Assembly: GCA_003313425.1 (NCBI GenBank)
Contig: NHZP01000004.1
Location: forward strand, 682,001-746,000
Reading direction: 5' to 3'
Source of the DNA: Pseudopyrenochaeta lycopersici
Taxonomy: Eukaryota; Ascomycota; Dothideomycetes; Pleosporales; Pseudopyrenochaetaceae
DNA: 64,000 nt
Within the stretch, counting starts at the first letter, position 1. Each line of letters starts with the position of its first letter. Below, one piece after another: positions 33,948 through 45,610 of this stretch. Made by a program: the position numbers and the translations under genes. The notes under the pieces are model-generated. The model ran no database searches and was not told the DNA's origin. It saw only the letters and a list, made by a program, of their open reading frames with translations.

Positions 33948-35339
33948 ATGGACTACACCAGCGCACCGCGAGCGCCTGCCGCCCCCATGGACACGGACAA
34001 GCTGGCCTCGGAGATGACGGAGCAGTTTCGCCAGGTCCTCAGCACAAAGCGGATGAACGACCTCACATCGCGATCAAACACCTCCCGCTCCTCATCGCCT
34101 GCGCCCCGCGACTTTGGCACCCCGCAGCCGCCGTCGTCGCAGAACGCGCCACCCACCTATGCCTCGATCCGCAACATCCCCATCGTGCCCGAGGCGCCCC
34201 AGGACGCCCGCTCGCTGCGCTTCAAGAACATGCTGCACTCGCTCTCCAACATGCCCGTGCGATGGGAGAACCCAGGCCTGCTCGACGAGGCCCTCCGCGT
34301 TGTCCCGCTCGAGCAGATCTACAACGAAGCCGAAGAGGAGAGCCAGATCCTGCAGGCCGAGGCCGAGAGTCTCGGTGCCGGCAAGAAGGCCGCCTGGGGC
34401 TACCAGGACTGCGTCGTGCGCGCCCTGCTGCGATGGTTCAAGCGCTCCTTCTTCCAGTGGGTCAACAACCCGCCGTGCTCACGCTGCTACTCGCCCACCG
34501 TTGCCGTTGGCATCACTGCACCACTCCCCGACGAGCAGGCCCGTGGCGCCAACCAGGTCGAGGCCTACCAATGCTCCCACGAAGGCTGCAAAAACTACGA
34601 ACGCTTCCCCCGATACAACGACGCCTTTGTTCTGCTGCAGACCCGAAAAGGACGATGCGGCGAATGGGCCAACTGCTTCAGCATGCTTTGCCGCGCTGTC
34701 GGATCAAGAGTCCGCTGGGTCTGGAATGCAGAGGACCACGTCTGGACCGAGGTCTACTCTGTGCACCGCAAGCGATGGGTGCATGTCGATGCCTGCGAAG
34801 AAGCCTGGGACAAACCCCGGTTGTACACTGATGGTACGTCACTCTGTCAAACAGCTACTACTCATTCATGCCGCGACTAACTCCTCATTTCAGGCTGGGG
34901 CAAGAAGCTTTCCTACTGCATCGCTTTCTCTGCTGACGGCGCCATGGACGTGACCCGGAGATATGTTCGCGACCAGGCCAAGCACGCTGCTGAGCGCAAC
35001 CGCGCACCAGAGGCTGTTGTGCTCCACATCATGGACGAGATCCGAGCCATGCGACGAAGCAACATGTCCAAGCAGGACAAGTTCCGCCTACAAGGAGAAG
35101 ACCTTCGCGAAGCCAAAGAGCTCCGCGGCTATGTCATCTCTTCCATCGCACATGACATCAGCAAACTCAAACCCGAGGACATCATCAATGGCCAGTTCAC
35201 TCCCCGCCACCAGGACCCAGATGCCCAGAAGGCATTGGAAGGTCGCACAAGCGGCAACTCGCAATGGATAAGATCACGGAACGAGGGCGGTCGAGGCCAG
35301 CCTAACCAACAAGACCCTCGAAACCAACACCCACGATGA
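33948..35339 (+). CDS. PNG1: Peptide:N-glycanase (PNG1), triad intact
   Basis: Cytosolic deglycosylase that removes N-glycans from misfolded glycoproteins exported from the ER, working with proteasomal degradation. Exons 33948-34833 and 34894-35339; 443 aa. After a disordered N-terminus (about 70 residues) come the zinc-binding pairs CSRC (177-180) and CSHEGC (209-214), then the transglutaminase-fold core. Spacing matches the known catalytic triad: Cys237 in GRCGEW, His264 in DHVWTE (27 residues later) and Asp281 in HVDACE (17 later). The family hallmark [13 protein letters not shown] follows the intron. The C-terminal tail is polar ([14 protein letters not shown]). The start is the ATG at 33948; the open frame continues upstream without conserved sequence. 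Catalytic ability is inferred from residue conservation. Confidence 0.95.
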
Positions 35340-37658
35340 AGTCCTCCTCTATACCACTGGCCCCCCTCCCTCCATCCCCACCACCACCACCACCATCATC
35401 TCACACTCACTACTTCTGGTACCGACACACCCAGTCATGTCTACCACAGAGCCGAGCCAGCCGCAAGTGCACAGTCCTCGGCCCTCTGGCATGGAGACGT
35501 GATGATCCGTTTGATACCCTTCGACCCCCCCAATCCCGCGACCTTCGCTACGCGGAAGACACTCGCGCTTGTAACCATAGAATCCTGGATTCGGCCTTTC
35601 CCGACATATTCGCGACGGCGTTCAAGGAGCAACATTCAAGACACCTAAGTGTTAACCTCTAATGTCTGCATCACCCGCGACGGAGGCATTCTTCTATCCT
35701 TCACGCAGCATTTGGGCGACACAAAGACCCGCTTTTTCCTTTAACGATTACTGCATATTTTTCTTCTTTTCGGCTGTGCACGCAGGGTTTTTTTGTGCTG
35801 CACTGTTATACCATTTTGCATTTTGGATCACGATGGCGATATCTATTTCCTTTGTCTTTTTCGTTTGTCACGAGCATCTGGCCCCTTGGTGCACGACGTG
35901 ATGGGATTTTTTTCACGTTGGACACAAAGTGGTTGTAGCATTTTGTAATGCTGGCACGTTCTAGAAATGGGTGTGTGGTACACAGTGGGGACCCGCGGAC
36001 AAAGACGTGGAGGGGCTGACGCGCGTCCTCGGCGTTCCAAATCGCAAGACACAGCAGGTTTGCGAGAATTGCAAACGATGCAAGATAGGAAAATTCAAGC
36101 CAAGAGGCAATGTTTCTACAACAACACAAATTCTTGTCTATATTTTTCGAAATCGTGATGCTTTGCTGGCCATGCTGAATGCTTGAGGGCAGTGACAAGA
36201 GCAAGAATCTGGTGGGGACGCGCGTTTCGAGGCACGCGTGTCTCACAGCTCCCAAGCACTTGGAAACGATCTCCAGGGTCCAACACAGGGAACCAGTAGA
36301 GACAGCTCAAGCATAACACTCGGCCAATCTTCACCACTGAAGGCCGATCAAGCAAAAGCAACCCCACCTCCATCTCCATATCATGCATCAAGGCATGAAG
36401 GCAAAGAAGCACCGACCGATGTGATCGCACAGACCGCCTGTGATTCAGCCTTTCCTCAGAAAGGCTCGGCAAAGCAAGGACAACGGGCCGTTGATTTTTC
36501 CCTCTTACTCCATGGGGTCTAGCATGTCCCTTTCCCCCAAGGATCCCAAAATAGCACCCGATGACTGCGCAAAATTCCAGATGCTGAGCCTGAGGCTGCG
36601 CGAAACGAGCACCTTTGCTTCAGCCACAAGTCAAAGCGGCCGACTTGTTCGGCATGCGGTATACCCGTCGGTGAGGAGAGGAGCGGAGTGTCAGATGGAG
36701 AGATTTTTAGCGTCATCAATGGAATTCAATTCACGATTGAACTACTAAGCTGCGGTGATGGTGATGGGTTCAACCTGGGTTCAATGTTTTCACGGGTGTC
36801 CTTCTCGCCGAGCTGATGGGCTGATTGATGGAGGGGGGTGGAGGGAAGCCCCGTTTCATACACGACGCTATTTGAAGATCGCTCCCTTAATAATTTGGCA
36901 GCGCGGCGATGTTTTTTTTTAACTGGAGATTTGATGAACGAACTGCAGTTTGCCTGTCATCATTGTGCGAATGTTTTTTTTTGTGTGTGGGGGAGCGAGA
37001 ATCGCAATTCTGGTGGGCTGTCCTGGTTTTGGAGTAGCCTTACTTTCAGCAGCCATAATCTAACCATGACGGCCGCGCGATTCGGCCAGCTGAACAACCA
37101 GACTGCATGGCTTGCCCAAGTGTGGCCATGGCATGGGCGTGCGAGACATCCAAGACCGTGACAGGAAGTACATCAGGCCCAGCCCAGCAAGCAACGCGAC
37201 ATCGCATGGCGGTGCATTTGCTTGCTGTACGCTACCTCCTCATACCGCAAGCAGCATAGCGTGTCAGCATTATTCGTCGTTTTTACCCACTTCAGACGCA
37301 AGCCCTGTGAGGCTGGTGAACGCCAAACACGCCTGCTGGCTGCCATGGCCACTCGCAGAGGGAGCTATCCCGCCATGCACGGACCACTTCAGCTGTGTGC
37401 CTCACAGCCCCCTTCACAACTGGGCCCTTGCTTGTTCAGCTGGTGGGATTCTTGGTCGGTTTGGTACATAAGCTTGGGAGCCCACGCTGTGTCCCACCAT
37501 CATCTGTCGTTCAGCCTTTTATTGTGTATTACCTACCTCGACCCTTTGGATCCCACGATCGCTACCAGCCTCGACTTCGAGACAAGGCTAACTTCTGTGA
37601 CCCGCCACCACTTCGTTTCGAAACTTTGGGGGAATCCGACCAGAAAAAGACGGCAAAG
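35340..37658. other. Intergenic region PNG1-SUR7, no gene seen
   Basis: 2.3 kb with pyrimidine-rich and T-rich tracts and only short frames that lack domains. It holds the PNG1 3' flank and a probably long upstream region of the SUR7-family gene. Confidence 0.4.
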
Positions 37659-38743
37659 ATGGGCAAAGTCGGGCGTTTCGCGTGTATCCTCACGCCCATG
37701 CTACTCACCCTGGCATCGCTGATATGCATTGTGCTTGTCATGATCGGCCAGACGCCGTGGAAGGGCAATAACGCACCCAACACCTCTCTTGGGCGCGACT
37801 TGTACTTCTTCAAGGTCCGTTCAGCCGCACTACGAAGCCTATTTGCCATGGACATTGCGCTGACAAGAATAACAGGCAGACACAAGTGGCTTCACCGCCG
37901 ACCCAGACAACATCGCCGACCACCTCCCCGACAATGTGAACATTGACAACAACCTCCTCCAAGCCCTGCAAGGCGCCGCCTCGTCCAAGGAGCTCAAGGA
38001 CTTCTACCAGGTCGGTCTGTGGTCGTACTGCTCTGGCACAAAGGACAAGGACGGCAAGGAGACCATCGACTACTGCTCCTCTCGCAAGTTCAGCTTCTGG
38101 TTCGACCCCTTCGCCGTCTGGGAGCTCAAGGACACCAGCGCGCAAAAGGTGCTTGGCGAGGATCTCCAGAAGGGTCTTGATGCCTACAAGAAGGCTGCCG
38201 GCTGGATGAACTGGGCCTTTGTCATTGCGATCATCCTGACTGCTGTTGAGTTTGTCATTGGCTTCTTTGCCATCTTCAGCAGATGGGGCAGCCTCGTCAC
38301 CACCATTGTGTCTACTGTAAGTTTTCTCCCAACTCACCAGCACTCGCACAAATCACTAACAATATCAGGCCCAAACCTGCTTCGTCCTCGCCGCCGCTGC
38401 AACCGCAACAGCAATCTACGCTGCGCTTGCTGGCGTCTTCGAGTCCGTGCTCAAGCCCTACAACATCGACGCATCCCTGGGCACCAAAATGCTCTCCGTC
38501 CTCTGGCTCGGCGTCGCCTTCTCCGTCGCATCAGGCTTCTTCTGGCTCGCCTCCGTGTGCTGCTGCTCCGGCAAGTCGGCCCACAAGAAGGTCGTTGTCG
38601 AGAAGACGCCCTACACCTACGAGCGCGTTGCCAGCCCCGCCTTTGGCGGCCAGCACCAGGGCCAGCACACTGGCTACACGGGTGCTGCTGGCCACGGCAC
38701 AAGTGGCACCGCATATGAGCCCTTCAGGAAACAGCAGGTCTAA
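37659..38743 (+). CDS. SUR7/PalI-family membrane protein
   Basis: Four-helix plasma-membrane protein of the SUR7/PalI (pH-response/eisosome) family. Exons 37659-37814, 37876-38316, 38369-38743; 323 aa, introns of 61 and 52 nt. The first helix near the N-terminus (ILTPMLLTLASLICIVLVMI) is followed by a large extracellular loop with the paired-Cys pattern YCSGTK...DYCSS. Three further helices follow (NWAFVIAIILTAVEFVIGFF, FVLAAAATATAIYAALAGVF, LWLGVAFSVASGFFWLASVC). The tail after a Cys-rich end (CCCSGKSAHKK) is polar with Gly/His repeats (GQHQGQHTGYTGAAGHG). The family is known for eisosome organisation and cell-wall or ambient-pH responses. Which subfamily this belongs to cannot be decided by eye. 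Confidence 0.88.
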
Positions 38744-39779
38744 ACATTGGATCTTGCGGCGTCTGCGTTGTACTTGAGCTTAGCTTACTTGACGAAATGG
38801 TAATCGTTAATGGCGGTCGATCGAGCCGGGACGGGGACGGTGGGAACATGATACGCCGATGTTGATGTTGATGCTGGTACAGGGAGGTTGTGTGTTCATG
38901 ACCGTTCCCCACCTCCATCACTTTATGACACTTTTTTGACAGTATACCCGGCGTTTATTATCACGGTTTTGAGCATTTCGGGGTGTAGTCTGTGTATCTT
39001 TACACCCATAGCAAGACTTTTGCTATCGGGACGTGAAGCCCTTTATGCAAGGCTCGCGAACATTAGAAATCAGAGCTTTGGGAGAAAAGAAATAAAAACA
39101 TATATATAAATTGTTCACTCCTTGACTGGCACTATCTCTTCTGGTAACGCATGACATACTCCCTCTCGTTCTCTCGGTCACAAATTCAAATCCCAGATCC
39201 ATGCATTATCCTGCTCCCCTTCCCCACCCCTCAGGCCCCCATCCAATATCTCCTCATTTCCCCCTTCCCCATCCTGCGTTCCTGCATCCCAACATTCAAC
39301 AGCGCTATGCGACCCGCCTCAGCACAAGCACTTGGCTCGGTGAAAGTGGAAATTTACCCGCACCATAACGCTTTTCAGAGCCGCCCTGAGGTAGCGCTGA
39401 GGTAGCGCTGATGCCAGTGCTTATGCTGAAGCTGACAGCCTTATGTCGCTTATGCATAGCGTCTTTTTAACTGCTTTGGTGTCGGTGGGTCTATGTATGG
39501 GTACGCTGTATTCCTGTTCAGTCGATGGCGTGCTTGGGGTTGGAGGGTGTCTAATATATCCTAGGATTCGTGTAAGAGGAATAGTTGAAAGCTTTTTTGG
39601 GCATGGGTTCTTGGGAACGTAATCTTACGCCGACAAAAATCTTTGTATACTTTGACTATTACATTGAGAATATACAGTTTCTTTGGGAGTGGCTTCATCT
39701 ATACATGGACCTTATTATACATCCACCACGTGTAGCGTCGTCTACTCGTTGGCCTATTGGTACATCCCTTAAGTATACA
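38744..39779. other. Convergent intergenic region, no gene seen
   Basis: About 1 kb between the ends of the SUR7-family gene and the minus-strand hydrolase. It is T-rich with pyrimidine tracts; no supported gene. Confidence 0.4.
39387..39408 (+). repeat. Two-copy 11-bp tandem duplication
   Basis: The unit TGAGGTAGCGC occurs twice head to tail and is followed by the first three bases of a third copy. It lies in intergenic DNA. Confidence 0.85.
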
Positions 39780-41388
39780 CTACCATCCATTCTCTCCCAG
39801 AACGCAGCCGACAACATCTACAATGTCGTCTGCTCGCTCAATAGCAACCTCATGTCCAGCGCCCTTTACAATCTTGATCATGACGTTCTCCTTACCGAGC
39901 ACACCCCTCACATCCTCCATCAGTTCCTGTGCAATGATGATTGGATCCGTCTCCCCCAGCACGAGCCAAACCTCACTCAGCTCTCCAACTTGCTGATCGA
40001 GGTTCTCTTTGATTACTCTCCATCGGTGGTGTTGGTTGTGGACAGGTGCGTAACGGATTGAGGAAATAAACGCTGGCACGAAGCCTTTGTGGTGCGCAAT
40101 CTGCCAGTCTACAACAGCTGAGACTGTGCTGTGTGGATTTTCAGGCAGTAAAGTATGGTTGGAAGATAGATAGACCGCGTTGCTCCGCGAGACAGTGGTC
40201 GTTGTCTCTGCGTGCTCGACCATGTCGGGCTCTGTTTCGATAGTCTTGCTCGCCGCAGGCCCCGTCCACAGCCTTCTCGCTACCATCTTTTCCACCACCC
40301 ATTCTGGTAGCCACCCGCCGCTCTGGTACAGTAACTTACTCTTCCAGGAAATGTGAGAGGTACGGATTAGCCCTCCTGGGGCAACGAGAACCAGACCTCT
40401 CACAAGATTGGGAAAGTAGGATGTAAAATCTGCTGCGATGGCTCCGCCAAGGGAGTAACCAATGATAGTGAAGCTAAACCAAGGAATTGGTGAGGATTGG
40501 AGACAGACCAAAATTTGCGAGGCGTATAGGGCAGAGTCGTAACGATGGCGTTCAGGAGAAGGGGCTGAAGAGTAGCCGCGGCCGAAGAGATCTGTTCGAC
40601 AGTAAGTATTGCGTTGGAAAGTAAATGTGCCGTAATTGGATGATGCGAAGAGGGCAAATAAAATTCCAGCTTATGATAGAAATGCGTCTCGTCCAGTATG
40701 GATAAAGTTTCTGTCGCTGCCATTTGTGACCAAAGCTGGAAGCCAAGCACTGCATCATACAAAGTCCTTGTGCTTTCGAGATGATGAAAATGATAGAGAA
40801 AACTTTTATCAAGTGGCAAATTTCACCTGTTTCCAAAGACTGCCAACAAGACGCTACAAGGCTGAGACAGGAACGTACATAGCTTATAGCTGTTACATCG
40901 GCTCTGGTGTAGTCATGTGGAGGATTCGGGAGTAATAAAGAGGCTATTGAAGAGCCAAATATACTCAAAGAAACAGTTGACCTACCAAATAACATCACTC
41001 GACACCCCCTCTCAACGAGTTTGTCCGCCAAATCCGTCAAGGCAATGCTTGGAGTTGATATGCCGTGAATGAGCAAGATGGGTTCTCCATCTTCAGGACC
41101 CCACTCGTACACTCGGGTACTACCGTACGGCGAGTCTACATCTCGTGCTCCTGGCAGTGCAACTGGGGGATATGGTAATCTCTCGACTTCCTCTGCGGTC
41201 AGATTTGCCAAGACGTTCCCTTTTGGAGACGGGATCGTCTTGAGCCTGTCCGCTTTGGATGATCTCGATATAGATCGCAGGAAAAATAGACTACCGAGCG
41301 TTGCCGCACCAGCGATAATATAGACATTCGGGGCGGGGAGTTTGAATCGAGGCGTCCATGTCAACGCACTGGGTATGCTAGTCGTCAT
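39780..41388 (-). CDS. Membrane-anchored alpha/beta hydrolase
   Basis: Exons 41388-40986 and 40591-39780; 404 aa. An N-terminal anchor (NVYIIAGAATLGSLFFL) follows about 20 residues. The fold is marked by ILLIHGIS (oxyanion region), LFDLFGRGYSSAPSPERHRY across the intron, and the nucleophile elbow GYSLGG with Ser181. The likely acid is in LGETDPII and the His in KGAGHEVAIE, completing a Ser-Asp-His triad. The substrate is unknown; a lipase or esterase acting at a membrane is a reasonable guess. The single intron is 394 nt, far longer than others in this window, but direct joining at its GTAGGT and AACAG sites reconstructs the family motif MLFDLFGRGYS. Confidence 0.85.
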
Positions 41389-42075
41389 GAAGCAAAGATG
41401 AGGCTGGTCGCTGACCAATGGCGCACAAACTGGGAATATAGAAATAGACGACCCTGTGGTGTTGGTAAAATAAGCAGATTGGCCCACCGCGCTATCTATT
41501 GCGATAGTGGCTTCCCAGTCTGCGCCACAAGGAAAATACGACTCTCCATGTCGATTCGGGCACAGCGCCTTGCACTATCCGGGTGGTGCTAAAAACCGGT
41601 GCATGCACGCCAACCGCATGGCGATCTGAAGGCGACCTGAAAGCGATCCGCTGACAACGGTAGCGCCTGCAAGAGCCCATTCGAGGATGCACATCTCAGA
41701 GGCGGCTAGCGGCGAAGCTGTGGAGAGCCAAGCGCGTCAGCTCCTCACAGCCACAGCTGAGCGCCGTACAGCCCTGGACATCCTCACTGCCCATCTACTG
41801 GGCGCTGACCTGGAGAAACTCACCGCATTCTAACGGATTTGTGCTTTATATGCTCTTCCGCGCTGCCTCGGCTTTTGCTCTCCTTTCTGCCCTCGCGCTT
41901 CTCTCTGGCAGGGTCGCCTGGCTATAGAACCGCGGACCTCCGGTCTCAAGCAAGACCTCTACGTTGGACAGTGCTGCCACCCCCTCCTCCACCGTTGTAC
42001 AAACACCAGTAGCATCGCCAGTGCGCCTCAGGACCAGTCGGAAGTTTTTCGAGTGCTTGGATGAGGTAGTGCGCC
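41389..42075. other. Region between hydrolase and PAP2 phosphatase, unassigned
   Basis: 690 bp, GC-rich. A 48-codon ORF on the plus strand (41687-41833, starting MHISEAASGEAVESQAR) and minus-strand frames ending at 41846 look locally protein-like but match no family I know. It may hold a decayed fragment, or only the two promoters. Confidence 0.35.
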
Positions 42076-43844
42076 ATGGACGAGTGGACTTCGAAGCAGC
42101 TCCCTGAGCGCCTTCCCTTTTCCAAGAAGCGCCTCCCAAAGAGGGTCATCTTCTCGTGCGTAGAGCTGGAGCCCAATACCAATTGCTAGAAACTGACCAG
42201 AACAGATACATTGGCGACTATTTAATTATAATGTAAGCATTTGACGCGTCTCTGCCATCACACGACCTCCTTCCCAAGGCTGCCCGAGCTAATGAGCCCA
42301 ATCCACAGTGTTCTCATTGTAACTTTCACCATTGTCGACAAGATCCCACCGTTCCACCAGCACTTCTCGCTTGAAAATTACACACTGCACTACCCGTTCG
42401 CCGAACATGAGCGCGTGCCTGTCTTCTGGCTCTGCGTCTATGTTATCGCAGCTCCAGCCGTGATAATTGGAATATACACAATGGTCATCGACGGCTTGTT
42501 CTCACACCAGACCGTCATGCCCTCCGGAAGGTCCGGAATCAAGAAATTGAGTGGCAGGTATAGATTCAAGGATCGCCTGTGGGAGCTCAACTGCGGCATA
42601 CTGGGATTGGGCTTGAGCGTTGGCGCCGCCTTTACAATCACCGGAGCCCTGAAGAACGCGATTGGGAAACCACGACCAGATCTCATCAGCCGGTAGGTTG
42701 CACCGCCGCAGAACCTGTGCATATACTAACAGGAAACAGCTGTAAAATTGACACTGCCAAGGTCGACACCACGGCTATGGTGCTCCAAACCATAAACATC
42801 TGCACACAAACTGACAACTACATCTTGCAAGACGGCTTCAAGAGCTTCCCTTCCGGACACAGCAGTGGTAGGCCAACCCTCTAGCACTCGCAAAGCGTAT
42901 CGCTGACTTTCTCAGTTTCATTCGCTGGTCTGTTCTACCTCTCGATATACCTCGCAGGCAAGCTTCATGTGCTGGACGCCAAGGGTGAGGTTTGGAGGTC
43001 GTTCATCGTCATGGTCCCCGCGCTCGGCGCTGCTCTCATCACGGGCACACGTATTATGGACGCTCGCCATCACCCATTCGATGTCATCTCCGGCGCGCTT
43101 CTTGGAATACTTGTATCCTGGGGTTCTTACAGACAATACTTCCCTCCCGTATCAGAGACCTGGCGCAAGGGACGAGCGTATCCTATTCGAGCCTGGGGAA
43201 AAGCATCTAGGGCACCCCCTACTCCCACCATTATGATTGATGAAGATGTACAACCGCTACGACCTATGGGTAAACCTATTGACGAGGAACGCGGCGAAGC
43301 GTCTGGTTTCACACCAACAGCCACAGGATCAGGAGATGGAAACAATGTTTTCCGTCAACAGATTTCGGACTCGCAACGAAGGCGGGGAGGCCCCCCTCAA
43401 TTTGGTGTAGACCGTAGCGACACAGTTGCGTCGAGTAATTACAGGAGCGAAACCATGGATTCGACAATGTCATCAAAGGTCAATACATACCAAAACCAAA
43501 TGCCGTCCCCGAACCCCTTCGCTGCTGACGCCTCACGCCAACGACGAATGGATACGTACGATTATTCGTCCTCGGAAGACGACGACAACTACGAGCTCCA
43601 ACAGACGTACACGCTCTCAGCGCCTCAGAACTCCAGTGCCTATAATCAGGTCTCGGGCAGGTTCACTGATACCGGTTACCATCCTCCAGCGGGTATCTCA
43701 CCCCAACCTACTCCACCTCCACTAAACGCACCTGGGTTAAACCAGCAGACCACCATGTCACCGACGGGCGACCTGGGCGATAGAAGGGACGGTGCGCCAG
43801 CGCCTCCACCACATGCAGTGGGAACGCAACCCCAACAGATATAA
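42076..43844 (+). CDS. PAP2-family lipid phosphatase (DPP1/LPP-like)
   Basis: Integral membrane phosphatase acting on phosphatidic acid or diacylglycerol pyrophosphate in lipid metabolism and signalling. Best model: exons 42076-42159, 42201-42232, 42309-42692, 42740-42867, 42916-43844; 518 aa. The three PAP2 signature motifs are present in order: KNAIGKPRP, FPSGHSS (spanning an intron), and RIMDARHHPFDVISG. Several membrane helices surround them (VFWLCVYVIAAPAVIIGIYT, LGLSVGAAFTITGAL). The C-terminal 190 residues are a long Ser/Pro/Gln-rich cytoplasmic tail (for example PQPTPPPLNAPG), which is not typical of the shorter yeast enzymes. The first two exons rest on splice signals only: they yield LPKRVIFSCNRYIGDYLIII, similar to the expected first helix, through a short 41-nt intron. 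An alternative start is ATG 42292 without the upstream exons. Confidence 0.82.
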
Positions 43845-44261
43845 CTCGAAGTCGACACCCAGCGACGGATAGTTCGTCTATGATGGTCATTTAGACTGCT
43901 TATGACATGCTCTGGAGCTTCTTATACCTTGTTTACATTCAGCGGATCCTGCGTGTCCAGGTAATTTGGCACTTGGGATTTACAGCCATGGCGCTGTTAC
44001 GGCCTCGATGAGCCTCATATTTATCAAGCTCCTCTAGTCAGGCGCTAGGAGTTACGTGTAAATTGGGTTTTCAAGGACGGTTTTTCGGTTTTAATGGATG
44101 TAGGAAAATTGGCGCCAGTAACATTGTGCATCATATCCATGAATAAAACCATTGTTATGCTCAGCTTGAATCGTATAATTGAATGAATTGATGCACTAAA
44201 ATTGAACTAAGACAAGAGGCATGTCTGAGAAAGGCCAAACAGCACCCTCATAAATGCCATT
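43845..44261. other. Convergent intergenic region
   Basis: About 415 bp between two 3' ends. It is A/T-rich, as expected for terminator and polyadenylation regions, with no gene seen. Confidence 0.4.
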
Positions 44262-45208
44262 CTATCCCCTGCGTCTAGTGCTAGGGCTCTTCCCAGCGAC
44301 ATTCGCGTACGAGGGCGTTGATCCGCTCGAGACAGCGCGCGCCATCTCCTTCCTATCGCCTGCAACTGGCTTCTCGAGCTTCTTCGACTTTGTATCCTTT
44401 GACGCTGGCGCGTTCCAATAGTACATCATCTGTAGGAAGAGGACGGCGTTGAGTGCGAAGCCAGCGATGAATCCGTAGAGGATAAGCGGATCGTCGACTT
44501 CTTGTAGGGTAGTGAAGATGCGGGAGAGGGAGCCGAGGAGATAGTTGACGACCTGTAAGATAGGAACGTTAGTATTAGACGGTCCTCAAAAAGGGAGGGT
44601 CAGAAACTTACAGCAAAAGCGCTTAGCTGCCCAGTACCACCCTCGGACCAAATAGTCAAGATTTGAGGCACCTTGCTCGCAACACCCAGGACACCAGCCG
44701 TAGCCTGAAGCAGCGACAGCCGCTCATCCCCAACCCAGCTCTCGTTGAACAAGGCTGCGCCCGCCGCAATGAGGCCACCAATCCATCCCGCGATCCCGAT
44801 CGAGTTTCCGCTGTACTTCAGCACCAAACTTGCAATCGCAATGTTCTGCACCAAAATGAGGGCCGTCTCGCCGTACGTGCTGAACGGAAATCCGTGGCGG
44901 ACATTGTACGAGAGCGAGATGAGGTACGCACCAGACTCGAGCAGGTACGAGAGGAAGCTGAGGCCCTCGGCGGACTGGGAGTTGATGAGCTTGAGTAGCT
45001 GGGGCACTTTGACGATGCTGGAGGCGCCGATGATGCCGATTCCCAGGCCCTTAGAGATGGCGAGCTTGACGCATTCTGTTGCTGTGAGGTCCACGTTGTA
45101 GATGAGTGTTTTGTAGCACGCAGGGCCGAGGAGGGATTCGCCTAGGTCTGCGACAGGTTTCGGGAGATTGTGCGTGATGGGCTGGATGGCAGAGCGTAGC
45201 GCGTCCAT
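44262..45208 (-). CDS. MPDU1: MPDU1 homologue (PQ-loop, dolichol-mannose utilisation)
   Basis: ER membrane protein needed for use of dolichol-linked mannose and glucose in N-glycan and GPI-anchor assembly. Exons 45208-44612 and 44552-44262 (59-nt intron, GTAAGT...ACAG); 295 aa. Two PQ-loop signatures are visible: ASSIVKVPQLLKLINSQSAE and VLGVASKVPQILTIWSEG. Several membrane helices are present, including SYLLESGAYLISLSYNV and GWIGGLIAAGAAL, and the C-terminal helix is FIAGFALNAVLFLQMMYYWN. The C-terminal tail is Lys/Ser-rich. The start is placed at MDALRSAIQPITHNLP, the family-like N-terminus. An in-frame ATG at 45358 would add 50 residues without family resemblance. Confidence 0.9.
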
Positions 45209-45610
45209 GGTGGGCTGGCTCTTGAGGACAGGTGTAGATGAAGTGGTTTTATGGTTTGTTGTCAGGCAGAAACATTTGTGATGGGCCTCTGACGCAAGGC
45301 TTGGCGCCCACATGCGACCCGCGCGCCTCCTATTGAATTGAACGTTGCGTATAATCATTCACATTGTGACATATATATCGGTGATGTACGTCACACATTA
45401 CTGCTACCATTACAACCATTACTGACATGGATATCGCGCCTTTGCCCTGCTGCCTGTTGAAAAAAAAAATTAGAAGAATGGCAAGGTATGATACATAATG
45501 TCCGTCAACAAATCATAACATCAGGCCCAAGTGACGGAGCGCCTGGATGGCTACCAAGTAAAAATGCGAATAAAATAATCTGGAGGGAGAAGAAGCGGCC
45601 ATTTATAAGC
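45209..45610. promoter_or_regulatory. Promoter region of MPDU1
   Basis: 400 bp upstream of the MPDU1 start and downstream of the ERG4 stop. It contains the possible longer MPDU1 start at 45358 and a short poly-A run near 45461. Confidence 0.35.

Noticed and set aside
39585..40061. 158-codon plus-strand frame
   Set aside because: Largely antisense to the alpha/beta hydrolase exon; no family resemblance.
45209..45358. 50-residue N-terminal extension of MPDU1
   Set aside because: An in-frame ATG exists at 45358, but the family begins at the MDALR-type sequence, so the shorter start is preferred.
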